Assembly: GCA_029931535.1 (NCBI GenBank)
Contig: JAQPZY010001695.1
Span: forward strand, 7,230,001 to 7,294,000
Origin: Margaritifera margaritifera
Lineage: Eukaryota > Mollusca > Bivalvia > Unionida > Margaritiferidae
DNA length: 64,000 nucleotides
Direction of reading: 5' to 3'
Shown: piece after piece, positions 1 through 12,659 of the stretch
Numbering within the stretch: position 1 is the stretch's first letter
How the letters are laid out: each line of letters opens with the position of its first letter
Notes under the pieces: model-generated
What the model saw: the letters and a program-made list of their open reading frames with translations, nothing else
What the model was told of the DNA's origin: nothing
Databases searched by the model: none
Program-made: the position numbers and the translations under genes

Positions 1-997
1 TTTTTGCGCGACTTTGCCCATCAACTGTGTCTCATTCATACATGTATGTAATTAAGACATTGTTTTTAAACTATACACCTTTAAATTTAACATTTTGCTC
101 TCTCACAAGGAGCAATTTTGGCACGTCAGCATTTACAGAAGGCGAGAAATATGTAATACTTTTCCACCGCCAGCGGCGAATGCCTCGGCGCTAAAACAAT
201 TTTACGATTTTGTGTTCAATTGTTTTCATGTGGGTTTTTATTTTTTAAAAGTCTTACAGAATACGTCATAGCGCCGGTCGTAGTTGGGACGTAATGTTTC
301 GCAGAACTTTTGATAAATTGCCATAAGAGCAGATACCTGCTTAGAGATCACTGACTGGTACACAGTCTTCCCAAATTCTGTAATACATGTAGTCGGACAA
401 AAGTGACTAGTCCGATAAATATTAAATGCAAACCACATATATTATTCGTTGTATAAACTGACCACCTCCTCAGCCATGATGCTCAGTTGTCTGGTTGTTG
501 CGGCATAAGACAGAGTGAAGAGAAAGATATCATTATCTGATCTCTCTGGTTCAATTTTATCCTTCCTAGCAGATTGATGCCCTGTCCATGACTGGCTCTA
601 TAATGTAGTCAAAAATACAAGGGGAATTTAATGTTATCGTCTGAAAAATTAATTTTCAAATTTTAAAAAGTCCAATAAATTCAATTAAAATTAGCATCTG
701 CCTTTGTATTTCGATGATCTCGATTGATATCATACAGGCTACTCGCACTATATACTTCAGGTAACCCATAGATCAACTATTCAAAAGCATCCTTTAAATT
801 GGCAGCAAACTCTCGAGTATAGATATATAAATTCCTGCCAGATCAGTGGTGAAAGTCATATGTAAGTTAGTATCACATACAGCCAATGGTTTGAGGTATT
901 TTTAACACCGGGGGTACTTTTTTGGGTTACGATTACCAAATCCCTATACAGCTATCATTAAAAACCTGAGGAAAATTGCGAGATTAAATTCATCCTA
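1..997. other. No gene recognised
   Basis: AT-rich sequence with short open frames only. I see no splice-supported coding frame, RNA gene or transposon end. Confidence 0.5.
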
Positions 998-1320
998 TTG
1001 TATGTGTGTGTGTATATATGTATGCATGTATGTATGTGTGTATATATGTATGTGTGTATGTATGTATGTATGTATGTATGTATGTATGTATGTATGTATG
1101 TATGTATGTATGTATGTATGTATGTATGTATGTATGTATGTATGTATGTATGCGTGTATGTATGCATGTATGTATGTATGTATGTATGTATGTATGTATG
1201 TATGTATGTATGTATGTATGTATGTATGTATGTCTGCATGCATGCATGCATGTATGTATGTATGTATGTATGTATGTATGTATGTGTGTATGTATGTATG
1301 TATGTATGTATGTATGTATG

Positions 1321-1354
<34 letters not shown>

Positions 1355-1499
1355 TGTATGTATGTATGTATGTATGTATGTATGTATGTATGTATCTATG
1401 TATGTATCTATGTATGTATCTATGTATGTATGTATGTATGTATGTATGTATGTATGCATGCATGCATGCATGCATGCATGTATGGATGGATGGATGGAT
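998..1499 (+). repeat. (TATG)n microsatellite, about 500 bp
   Basis: Tetranucleotide array with TGTG, GCAT, CTAT and GGAT interruptions. Both sides carry a related segment (ATTGCGAGATTAAATTCATC before it and ATTGCAAGATTAAGTTAATC after it). Open frames in it (Tyr-Val-Cys-Met type) are artefacts. Confidence 0.98.
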
Positions 1500-2455
1500 A
1501 ATTGCAAGATTAAGTTAATCCTTTTTAATATATGTATGCATGCATGTACACACGTATAACTTGCTGTCTCTGACGAACGCATATTAAAACTAAGTCACAA
1601 AGGACTTCAATTTTTGTTGTTGTTTTTAAACAAAATCCCTTTCTGCTTAATAAGACCTTATATATCGTGAGTCGATTCTACATGACTATCACAGCGTTGA
1701 CTAATGACTAATAAAACTTTACTCTATAAAACTGAACACAATGCAGCTGCTAAAGATTTTTGGTTAAAAAATTCACTTTTATTCGCGGACTACTGATTTT
1801 CGTTGATTACGTGCTTGCCACGAAATTCATATTTTCCAATACTCAATGATGCGAATATGCTCAAATTAATTACCGACGAAAATGTAATTATTTTCCTAAA
1901 CCACAAAAATTATGCCTACGAAAAAAAAATTAACATTATCACGCATCCCTTTGGCAATTGGTTTATTTATAACTCCAGGGTGTATGCAAGAGTTTAATAC
2001 TGTAATCCCACTTTTTTGAGTGCTATTGATTTTCGCGGAACTTGCAGGAGAATAATAACCGCAAAATTAGATAGCCGTCATATGAAATAAGACAGACGAG
2101 CATTGACAGATCCGCAAAATCGAATAGCAACAAAAAACAAAAAAAAATATGGAAACCAGAAATTTCGTTGCTAAAAATTTTTTTTATACAGCAACTTACT
2201 CACAAATATTCATACATACATATATTATTAATTGATAATCGAGTTATATTTCAGATTCATATTTGGTTTTGCATCTTTAAGACATTCAATTTTAAAACTA
2301 CTGTTTATTGAAAAATATATCCTACAATACTTGTAACGTTTTGAATAAGAGGTAATAAACCTTGAAGCACATATTGTTAATCCAGACTATAATGCGTACC
2401 AAATTTTGGTTCTGTCTTCAAGATAAATACCTCTTAGTCAACTTATTATCTGCAT

Positions 2456-2597
2456 TGTAACTGGGGAACCCTTGAAATATTAATGTAACTGGGGAACCCT
2501 TGAAATATTAATGTAACTGGGGAACCCTTGAAATATTAATGTAACTGGGGAACCCTTGAAATATTAATGTAACTGGGGAACCCTTGAAATATTAATG
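2456..2597 (+). repeat. Minisatellite, 28 bp x5
   Basis: Unit TGTAACTGGGGAACCCTTGA plus AATATTAA, five nearly identical copies. Confidence 0.95.
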
Positions 2598-3043
2598 GAT
2601 CGGTGTCCTTAGACTTAAACCACAATAAAATCATCTCAAGAATACAGGTCATAGTTAATTGAATTTATTGATTAAAATCGACTAGGTGGGGGTAGAGTCT
2701 ACAAACTCAGAAAATCGATTACATGGCCCGCTGAATCCATTAATAATGTGAACCAGTATATGTAGTCATTAGAGAACTTGTTGCATGTTTTATTTACACA
2801 CATTTAATAGTTACCACGATTTTAGCATTTGTACAATTTTGAGTGTAAACAATAATACATTTAATGTTAGGGAACTGTCAGTATTTAACTAATAGAGGAG
2901 GTGGAGCAATATTGCAAATCATATTGCATAAAAAGAGCATTTTCCTCATCGCCATTACAAATCTTATACCCTATCTTGAGGCGCACATTTATTTTTGCAC
3001 AAACATTCAACAATCACGTCATCTGTACTCCCACCACGATGGT

Positions 3044-3472
3044 CTCATTCAACCAGACTCTCGCGTGACTTAACGAGAGCTTCGCCTTACGAGGGTCAGG
3101 TAAAATGCTTCTTTGTTCTCTGTTACCGATAGACGGCGCTTCGGTGAAACTTTGTAAAAGTGAAACAAGAAGACAGCTCTCCCTATCTCAATTTGTTATA
3201 ATCATACTTTGTGCAAGCATATAAACCAAAGCAATAACGAAAACTTAAAAGCAAAAAATTCAAGACTATCAGTCAATTGAAATAGTTATCTGTATGACGT
3301 CAATTTATCATTACAAGACATCACTTCATCTCATTAGCCAATGCAATTTCTTTTACATTTTTGGGAAGCATTGTTCTGGATTTACATGAAAACTTTTTTT
3401 TTTTTCTTTTTTTTTTTTTAACAGTCTCTCGTATGACGAGGATCTCACGGGGTCAAGCGAGAGTCTGTCTGA
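3044..3472. mobile_element. Short inverted-repeat element of the CTCATTCAACCAG family
   Basis: The left end (3044-3100) begins CTCATTCAACCAGACTCTCG. The right end (3421-3470, minus) contains CAGACTCTCGCTTGAC and CATACGAGAGACTG in matching order. Each end is itself partly palindromic (ACTCTCG...CGAGAGT). The interior is AT-rich without a coding frame. Confidence 0.6.
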
Positions 3473-3547
3473 AAAAGACTACCGTCACGATATAAATACA
3501 CCCCAAATGTCAATAATTTTATAACTAATCCCTAATCAATGACTTAG

Positions 3548-3633
3548 ACAGACAGACAGACAGAGACAGAGACAGAGAGAGAGAGAGAGAGAGAGGGAGG
3601 GAGGGAGGGAGGGAGGGAGAGAGAGAGAGAGAA
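3548..3633 (+). repeat. (GA)n and (GGGA)n purine tract
   Basis: GACA, GA and GGGA units in succession, purine-only on the + strand. Confidence 0.95.
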
Positions 3634-4532
3634 ATACATGAATATGCGTAATACAGATAATAATATTTACACAGATATTGTAAATAATAATTTACAAACA
3701 TATGAAGAAAATCAGGAAAATCGTTTGGTTTCCTTAATAAACTCTTGAACAGCTCTTAATGCTTTTAAAGTTAGGTCATAAGATAGTTGAGACGAACCTG
3801 GAAGTAGCCGATCAATCGTCGCAGGCAAAAGTAAGTGATTATGGTTTAGAAATAAGATCCTGCGTTGATGTCCATAACATTTACATTCTAACAAATACTG
3901 ACATGCAGTATCAGGTGCGTCTCCACAATTACATAATGACGATTGAAGTAGCTGTAACCTACTTATATTCTCATCGGATTTGTGCTTAATTATGGATTAG
4001 AGATATGTGGTTTTCACTCAGGAAAAGATGTTGATAAAATTCATGCATCATTTCGTATACGATTATCAGAGGTGAACAAATCTACTAATTTGGATGTTCT
4101 ACTAATTTGGATGTTATATATGGTGAACTGAGGATATATATGCACAGTATGAAATTGTAAAAATAGAGATAGTTTTGATTTTTACAACTTATACTATGTT
4201 GACGGTAACTCTTGTAATGAGAAAATTGGGCATTTCAAGTTAAATCACTGTTAGATGATCTTACGTATGGAACAATCAATTTGATATTGTGATTGCAGTC
4301 AGTGAAATAAAATACAGGGTTTTGCATCAGTATAAGAAAAAATATCGTCTGTGAGGTCATCAAACAAGCTAGGGTATTGTTCCTTGTATAAAGAATATTT
4401 ATCATTTGAAAAATACTTGGGTGTGACAATTTAAGCTTGTTTTAGTTCTGCACTAACAAAGATTTAGAGCAATATCGCATAAATGGAATATAGGTCGTTA
4501 CGTTACGAGGGAGAAGCAAGGAACCAGCAGCT

Positions 4533-4717
4533 ATGGTTTGGTTTTTGGGTTTAACGCCATTTTTCAGCACATGAACCACCGACCCACGGGAAGCTACTGG
4601 TAAGCTTTCTCACATACCCACGTTGGCCGAGCTGAGACTCGAACCGACGCGGACAGAGGTGAGATGTCAGTGATCTGTAAAGGCGAGCGCCTTAGACCAC
4701 TCGGCCACGTGGGGCCC
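4533..4717 (-). mobile_element. tRNA-derived SINE (Leu/Ser-like head)
   Basis: On the minus strand an A box (TGGCCGAGTGGTCTAAGGCG, 4688-4707) and a B box (GGTTCGAGTCTC, 4634-4645) are followed by a body ending in GGCGTTAAACCCAAAAACC. The long variable region between the boxes is like type II tRNAs. The downstream body and tail show a SINE rather than a tRNA gene. Confidence 0.8.
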
Positions 4718-5540
4718 AACTATATCAAAAAATGAATATCATATTTTGCTTTGTTTGTCCATTTTATTAGGAATTGAGAAAATATTTACCATGATGTTGT
4801 TGTTCTTGGCTGAATATAGAAAAATGTAAAGCCGTTATGTCTGCAAATTCAAAAAGACCCTTAAACGCATTGTCTAAATTTGTATTTTATGCGCAACAGA
4901 AAATGCCAGAAAGTAATTAATTTTGCATAAGTAATTAAGGATCAATTGCATTATAAAACTAATAGAATTAATTATAATTTGGTTTTAAACTTTGATGTAA
5001 ATTTAATGGTATTTATTTTTTAATTAAATGATATGTATCTTTATATTTTCAATAGAATTATGTTACTTGTCCTCTCCGGTATGACATATATTTGCATCAT
5101 CACGTCTGTAGCTATAAATTGCTTTTGCAATGTAATGCTAAATAAAGTTTGTGTTCTATTCTGTTCAACATGAATTAAATATAATTTTATCAGCGGAGTT
5201 AACATCAAAGACTTAATTTTCTATTTCATGCAATATATCTTTTTTTGTTATATAAGTTACCGACTAGAGGAGGTGGAGCAAAATTGCAAATCAGAGCTAT
5301 GAAGTTAACCATTCTGGTTACGTCATCAACCATCATTGATTTAACTCTTGTCTCTCAACCATCATTGATTTAACTCTTGTCTCTCATAAACACTCCAAAA
5401 GACAATGATTATTCTAGCGGAATTACAAGAATAGAGATGTATAGATGCAGAACCCTAATTCCTATAGATTGTCTCTTCGTAAGTTCCTTATGTACACCAA
5501 TAACGATGTCCTGTTATTGAGTGGCTAACTCATCATAGAT

Positions 5541-5544
5541 CATA

Positions 5545-5617
<73 letters not shown>
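5541..5617 (+). repeat. (AT)n microsatellite
   Basis: About 77 bp of alternating AT. Confidence 0.97.
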
Positions 5618-5618
<1 letters not shown>

Positions 5619-5837
5619 CATAGTGAGATATTGAAATATATCAGTGGGAGAAAAATGATATCGCTACAGTGGCAATACCACTTTTATCGCCACAGTCGCG
5701 ATATCACTTTTGGAACTACTTTCTTTTTCCATTTAGGAAGTATATCTGCCTTTGTGTGTGTGTTATTCAGACCCCTATTTCCATATTTAGGCCTATTTCC
5801 TTTTTCTTCATCAACTACTCCTTCTCTATTCCTCCCT

Positions 5838-5838
5838 T

Positions 5839-5918
<80 letters not shown>
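5838..5918 (+). repeat. (TC)n microsatellite
   Basis: About 80 bp of alternating TC. Confidence 0.97.
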
Positions 5919-5920
<2 letters not shown>

Positions 5921-6737
5921 CATCAGGATATACAGATCTTAAAAGGTGTCAACTGTAGGCACTCTAGTGCACATTTATGCAATCAATGATGTGCCATCAA
6001 GAAATGCCTAAAAACGAACTCCAAACAGCAAGTAGTAGACTTCAAGTATTAACTTTTTTAGAGTTAGTTTTCTACACGAATCATGGAAACTGTCAGTGAC
6101 TGAGCTTACATGATCTGTTGATATGTGTCACTCATACAGTATTGTATACCTGCAATACTCTACGACAACCGGTACACATTTTTTAGAAATAAACCTGTTA
6201 ATTAAATATAGTAATAAAAAAATTTAAATAGCAGTTTTAACTCGCATCACAATCGTGTTTGAAAACGATGGATAATTCAGGCGTTGATTATTGTTGATTG
6301 CAAACCGAAATTAAGTGACAATCGAAAATTTGAATGTAAAAATAAACAAAATGAAGAACGAAAATTCTTACAAGTAAACTCACAATCATTAAAATCTATT
6401 GTTTAAAGATGTTACGCTCTGAAGTCTGTCAGATATACAACCGCTGTTATGTTTCCTGTTACCCCACCCCAACAGCATCAATCCGCGCATTAAATGTGTT
6501 AACAAAAATAAAAATGTCTTCATTATTGTACAAATAGTCATTATTTTGACAAAATACAGAATTTGAAGCAAGATATGTACAAGCGAAGAGTTTGTAAAAC
6601 GTCACTGTCCCAAATTTATTGTAAAATTTAGTAACTATTTTGCCTTTAAAAATATATAACAAAATGAAAATCTTCGTTTTTTGAAACATTTCCGTATATC
6701 GACTAAACAAACGTAGATGTCCTCTATATATCGATAG

Positions 6738-6786
6738 ACAGATATGGGGATGGGGGTAGGGATGGGGTGGGGGTAGGGGTTGGGGT
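6738..6786 (+). other. G-quadruplex-capable G-run cluster
   Basis: At least six runs of four or more G separated by 1-4 bases (GGGGATGGGGGTAGGGATGG onwards). A C-rich counterpart lies at 6953-6980. Confidence 0.6.
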
Positions 6787-7574
6787 GAGTGGCATGTGTG
6801 TGTGTGTGTGTTGATATGCAAAATGCTCCAGCTGACTGAGTCAGTTCTTTGTTGTGAGTCTGTCATCAATATATTGGTTTCTTAGTGTACAGAATTTTCA
6901 TAAAAATATGGCTTAAACAAATTATTATCTCTACATAGGGTAGTACACAGACACCCCCCACCCCCACCCCCACCCCACCCACACACACATCGTACGTTTC
7001 CTTTACTACTGCCAATATCAATGTGCATGCTTTATTGGACGTCATGACAATTGTCCATGAATAAACTGCACAATTGAAAAATGCTGGTTTACCCGTGTTT
7101 AGCATGCATCCAACTACGAACAACGTAAAACCAGGTTTGTCGTCAAACTTCTTAAGCTCCGGTGTTTTTCAAAACCGATCAATTCTTTTTAGGCATTATT
7201 GGATTGCGGACTACTTGCAAGATTTACTAACTCACGAAATTTAAAAGCTTGACAACCTGCAAAACTGTGAACCTCCGAAACTGAAGAATTGACAACGGAA
7301 GTGATCCACTAAACGTCGGCAATTTTACGTTTTGCAAAAACACATGCTGACACATTTTTACGAATAATTTTACTTAGTATAATTTACAATCAACACATGT
7401 ATTAGATTCACCTTAACAAACCATGAAAATAATCTAGTGTTTGGAACTATTTCGTTACTCTTAATAGACATACGTGCCAGCCGAGCCGGCCGGCGTAGGG
7501 ATAATATCCAAAAATGGATAGTAAATCGCCAGATAAGAGAGGCGCTTAGTTAGCGGCGATGGTGCAGCGTGCGC

Positions 7575-7880
7575 TTAACATGCCATTCGAACCACCTGGC
7601 CTATTTATGCGAGACAAAAATATGCTTTTGATGTATGTCGGCGCAGTAGTTGGCAGAAAAATCTTACATTTTGTTCGCCAGAAATGTATTTGCAAAGGAG
7701 AAACCGCAATCGCCTCGGCTATTTCTACAATTGGATTGACCGTATGAGTGATCGAGAAGTTTGCAAATGAAAACAAACAACAACCCAAAAAGTTCCATGC
7801 ATTAGCAATTTCTCTGTCAAGCCTTGTTTGGTAAATAGCCGAGGTGGTCCGAATAGCAGCTATTTGCATTATGGTTGACT
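7575..7880 (+). repeat. Unnamed interspersed repeat, copy 1
   Basis: Shares long stretches with 26865-27065, such as GGCGCAGTAGTTGGCAGAAA versus GGCGCAGTAATTTACAGAAA, and with the reverse complement of 15705-15925, such as ATAGCCGAGGTGGTCCGAAT versus ATAGCCGAAGTAGTCCGAAT. It has short internal inverted repeats around the CGGCTATTT motifs. No coding frame is kept between copies. Confidence 0.65.
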
Positions 7881-8073
7881 GTAAATATGATGTTCGCACT
7901 TCGGTGCGCATTGTACTTGAGGTAATAGTAAAATATTATCATTCGATTATTTTCGCCTGACCCCATTTTCCTTAAGAAGAAGGAGGTTACATAAAAAAAG
8001 CTCACTGAACAGATTACTAAATGGGATGACATTGATCGCTCATTCAGCTCGGTCCGTAAGGAACACAGGACTG

Positions 8074-8384
8074 TTATGTATGTATGTATGTATGTATGTA
8101 TGTATGTATGTATGTATGTATGTATGTATGTATGTATGTATGTATGTATGTATGTATGTATGTATGTATGTATGTATGTATGTATGTATGTATGTATGTG
8201 TGTGTGTATGTATGTATGTATGTATGTATGTATGTGTGTGTGTATGTATGTATGTATGTATGTATGTATGTATGTATGTATGTATGTATGTATGTATGTA
8301 TGTATGTATGTATGTATGTATGTATGTATGTATGTATGTATGTATGTATGTATGTATGTATGTATGTATGTATGTATGTATGTA
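8074..8384 (+). repeat. (TATG)n microsatellite
   Basis: About 310 bp with two TGTGTGTG interruptions. Confidence 0.98.
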
Positions 8385-9232
8385 TTGTTACGGAATTATG
8401 TATCATCTTTTTAAATTATAATATAGTTTTATATTGGTTTATGACCTTAGTATTATAGTCTAATAGCCGTGGTTTTGTATAGTACACATATACGGTATCT
8501 CGCTACCCAGTACTTCTGTCCTGGGAAAAATCAATAATTATGTCGGTTAAGAATGATTCACATGTCACGCGAATAGCGCGTGCTAAAATGTACTATCATT
8601 TTGACCTGGATTTCGCAATTCAAAGAATGCTTCATTTTGCTGACCAGAAGTTAGATTAATAGATCGTAATACTAAGATGTTTATTTAAGACGAAATAAGA
8701 ATGGGTTTTATTTGTTTTAAAGACGCAGTACAGAAGCTATATAATGAGATTTTATCGCTGCGTTCTGAATTCTTCATAATTACTTCAGCTTGAGAGGTCA
8801 TAAACGAGATTGGTTCATTGTGTGTGATTATTTATCTACTTCAGAAATATTTCCAGACTACATTTTTGGGATTAAGTACTAACATTTAACGATTTAAGAA
8901 TTATTCAGCTCCGTTGGAATTATTGGAAACATTTCTAGAACTTGTGTGATATTCTACTTTCACAAGGATTTATTTGGAATTAATAATATTTGGATATAAC
9001 TGATTCTTGTTAGTACGTCAGCACAGTGGTGTTTTCATTCGGAACATACTTCATTCGGAATATTTTGGATAACTTCCGGATAAGTGAACAATAGAACAAT
9101 TTAGGTCTATTTAAGGAAATTCTACACTGTAAGTTATTTATAATTCTTTCACTTTGTTTAGAATGTTTTTATATTTTTTATAAATTAAATTTGTGCTGTA
9201 ATTGTTGAAAGCTTGTTTGAGTAATTATTTCG

Positions 9233-9340
9233 TATGTATGTATGTATGTATGTATGTATGTATGTATGTATGTATGTATGTATGTATGTATGTATGTATG
9301 TATGTATGTATGTATGTATGTATGTATGTATGTATGTATT
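9233..9340 (+). repeat. (TATG)n microsatellite with associated repeat flank
   Basis: About 108 bp, followed directly by GTTTAACAGCACATCAGCAC and GGTTATATGGTGCCA, which recurs after the 60.3 kb array. Confidence 0.95.
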
Positions 9341-9344
9341 AACG

Positions 9345-11205
9345 TTTAACAGCACATCAGCACAATAATGGTTATATGGTGCCAAACAAAAGTAAAGTTC
9401 TATAAATGTAAAGATGAAGAATTTCACAAAACGTTAGGAAAGATAAACCCCCTACAAATAAATATAAACATGAAGTAAAAACAATATTAAATATAACAGG
9501 TAAAGATGTTAACATTCTGTGAAAGGTATACAAAATAAAAGATAAAGGGAACATGTCTAAAATCCTTGAAAAAGTATGGTCAAAGGTGGTTATATAAACC
9601 AAATTCCCTCAAAAAGTCCAATATTTTCTCGGGTGATAGATCATCCTACAGTTTCTTAATCGAGTACACTTGAAAAACTTCTGTTTCCCAAGGTGGCTGT
9701 TATGTTAAAGTTCCAATATACCATTGGGTTAAGCATACCCGTGTTTGGTGAAGACACATTCATAGTTGCAACGGTATGATATGCAAATAAAGTCAAATAC
9801 CAGTATGTTCGTAGTTTGAGATGAATTTTTTAAAATGTCGGGAATGGGAATCATGCTAGATATTACATTTACTTCCTTATCTGTAAACCATTCCAATAAA
9901 ACTTGTCCACAACTATTGTCTGTTGTTAGATGATGTATATGTACGATGGGCTTTCTCGACTGGTTCTCTATATATTGTAGTATCTTTCTCTCATAAAGGA
10001 CGCTTCTCAAACAGTGGACCAGAAGACCATAATATGTTTACGTCGAGTGAATAATTCATGTATGGGTGGCTTCCAGTCCTTTGTAGATTTGAGTGTGCGT
10101 GTATTTTTGATAAGCTATTTTAAAATGTATATGTACGAGTTCTACAAATGAAACAACAACTGTAACATGAAATAAACTTTTTCCTTCATTATCTTTTAAA
10201 ATGAAATACACAATAATTATTTCAATTTTACTATACAGAAGTAACCTACGCTGATTTCTTTTCTTTCTTCCCTATTATCTACCAGCTTAACAAGCTTTAT
10301 TATAAACTTATTGTAGGGTGTTACAAGACAAATGGAGGTATTTTAATGGAAAATAGTTTATATAATGTTAAAGAAAACAACTTTTTTAAAAATAAAGAAA
10401 TTATAACATTTTCTTTTAAAAAAAAAGATAAGCCATTTAAAAATCTAGAAGACAATCGCCCAAACAGTTAACTTTTTTATTGAGACCCACCTTCATGTGA
10501 ACTAATTTGTTGAAATATAGTCTAGAATTATAGAGATTACTAAGTTCGTATTCGCTATCATAGGTTAATGTCCGTTTTATGTTATTGGACTTAGATATGG
10601 CACTATAAATCCCTGTTGCCCTTCCTTCCGGCACGTGAGCCGACTAAAACTGGTTTCTAAAATATGACAGTATATACCTGCCATGAAACGTATCCATTCA
10701 ATATACGTACTGTATATTGTTTGCTTTAATTGCATACCGTGAAGTATGCTTCAACTTTCAGAGAAAGGGAGAAAAGTAAGTACGAAAGACATTTTAGCCA
10801 AAAATAGTTATTCTTCCTTTGTTCCAGCGAGACTATTGTATACTTTCCGACGTCAGTATGTCAAATACTGATATCTTTCTGAAAATACAAGGATGATACA
10901 AACTAGAGACTAATGGTAAAATATAATTATATATAATTGGATACGACACCTACATATTTGTAAGGGCTGTATTTTTCACGTGATCAACGAATGGTACAAA
11001 ATATAAACAAATTTGCGTAGTTCTGTTATATCTATGTAATAAATGTATATGGATCATAATTGTTTTGGTGATACATACAGTTTATGCTTGCATATACATC
11101 ATCTCTTTCCTTCCCGGATTTGGGGATATTTCTTCGTTTATTGGTCTTTTTTTCCTAACTATTAAACAGAAAATTTAAAGCAAAAATTAATACTGAGTAG
11201 TACAT
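9345..11205. other. No gene recognised
   Basis: The first part continues the repeat flank of the (TATG)n array. The rest is AT-rich with no recognisable frame or repeat. Confidence 0.45.
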
Positions 11206-11209
11206 ATTT

Positions 11210-11328
11210 CAGCACAACAAGGTCATTCAGTAGTACCGATATCAGCACAACAAGGTCATTCAGTAGTACCGATATCAGCACAACAAGGTCATTCAGTAGT
11301 ACCGATATCAGCACAACAAGGTCATTCA
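11210..11328 (+). repeat. Minisatellite, 33 bp x3.6
   Basis: Unit starts CAGCACAACAAGGTCATTCA and ends GTACCGATAT. Copies are identical. Confidence 0.95.
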
Positions 11329-12063
11329 TTCATGAGAACACATGAAGCATGCATGGATTTAAACTATCGAAGTTCTCATGTAGACTTATTTCTACACACA
11401 CCTTTGTTTTAACAATTCCTGGCAATGGGAGTATCCTGGACCTTAAAAAAGCGGCTGTAATACGACCCAGTCGAGAACTATATTGAAAACTACTTTCAAT
11501 CAGACAGCACAATCGCGGCGGAAGGAGACTGTGATAATTGGAACCTCCTCGGCCCTTTCCATTGCATCTATTGTGGTGCACGGTTACAGTCTTATCTAAT
11601 GTATGTCATTCAAAGAGTCGAGTTTATTTTTTTTTTTATTACTTTTTTTTTAACAGCATAAGCTCTTCTAGATTCTGATATACCGTTGACCTTGACTTTT
11701 GCTAAATTACTTTTTTCTATACCAATTCATAAGCGTTGCTAGGAGTTTCTTGATGACGTTGATTTCTTTTTCCATTAGACTTCTTTTTCTTGCAAACGTT
11801 TGTTTCTTCCAGAGGTATCTCTGTAAGTAATCTTTGTCATTTTAAACAAACGAAATTCTTACAAGTTATTCGTCTTTTGATTGCTTTAATTCATTTCGAG
11901 ACCGTTCACAAATGTCGTTCACGAGTATACTTCGTCTAAGTTTCGTCGTTCACGAACAAAATAGGTTTTAACTTGCAATTTCAATTTTTTATTGCGTTTG
12001 TAACATTGATAAAATCACCAATAAGTATTAAATATACGATTCCGCCAGGAAATGTAGTTTGAA

Positions 12064-12268
12064 CCACAAATACTATCTTAGTTTTACAAATACTGTGTTA
12101 GTTTTACAAATACTATCTTAGTTTTACAAATACTGTCTTAGTTTTACAAATACTGTCTTAGTTTTACAAATACTGTCTATGTTTTATAAATACTGTGTTA
12201 CTTTTACATATACTGTGTTAGTTTTACAAATACTGTCTATGTTTTACAAATACTGTGTTAGTTTTACT
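12064..12268 (+). repeat. Minisatellite, 20 bp x10
   Basis: Unit AGTTTTACAAATACTGTCTT with scattered substitutions. Confidence 0.9.
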
Positions 12269-12589
12269 TCAAGTGCTAAGATTTCTTCAGAGGACTTACT
12301 TTATTAATTACAAGATCGTGTTTCTAACTTGATTGCATGCAGAAAAAAAAAATGACGTCCAGCCGTTGAAATCAGTTACCAGTAAAGTACTTAGACCAGA
12401 AAACCGTGTGGAGAAATTGCTGAAAATACCTTTCATTTTACTCCAAACTACTACTTATCAATGAGTGTTTACAACAAAGATCACATTCAGGAACATGTCA
12501 CCGGTTCGTTCACGGCCCGCAAATTGTAATATTTGCCTGCATTCACGAATCATCTTTTCCGATTAGCATGTGGAATACTTTGGTGCAAC

Positions 12590-12592
<3 letters not shown>

Positions 12593-12656
<64 letters not shown>
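12593..12656 (+). repeat. (GA)n microsatellite
   Basis: About 64 bp of alternating GA. Confidence 0.97.
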
Positions 12657-12658
<2 letters not shown>

Positions 12659-12659
12659 C

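Larger units (their letters stand above)
5925..8070. other. No host gene recognised
   Basis: Apart from the G-run/C-run pair (6.74 and 6.95 kb) and the interspersed repeat at 7.6 kb, this is AT-rich unique-looking sequence with short, unrelated open frames. Confidence 0.5.

Noticed and set aside
998..1582. Long open frames of Met-Tyr-Val-Cys or Ile-His-Thr-Tyr repeats, here and at 8.1, 9.2, 58.3 and 60.3 kb
   Set aside because: They are translations of the (TATG)n tetranucleotide arrays in all frames and carry no other coding evidence.
4634..4717. A functional tRNA gene
   Set aside because: A and B boxes are present, but no paired acceptor stem was found and a SINE body follows directly.
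5631..5989. Open frames of about 100 codons across (TC)n
   Set aside because: The length comes from the Ser-Leu or Arg-Glu translation of the dinucleotide repeat.
11210..11328. CRISPR-like array (identical 33-bp units)
   Set aside because: The units are contiguous with no unique spacers, in a eukaryotic context. It is a minisatellite.
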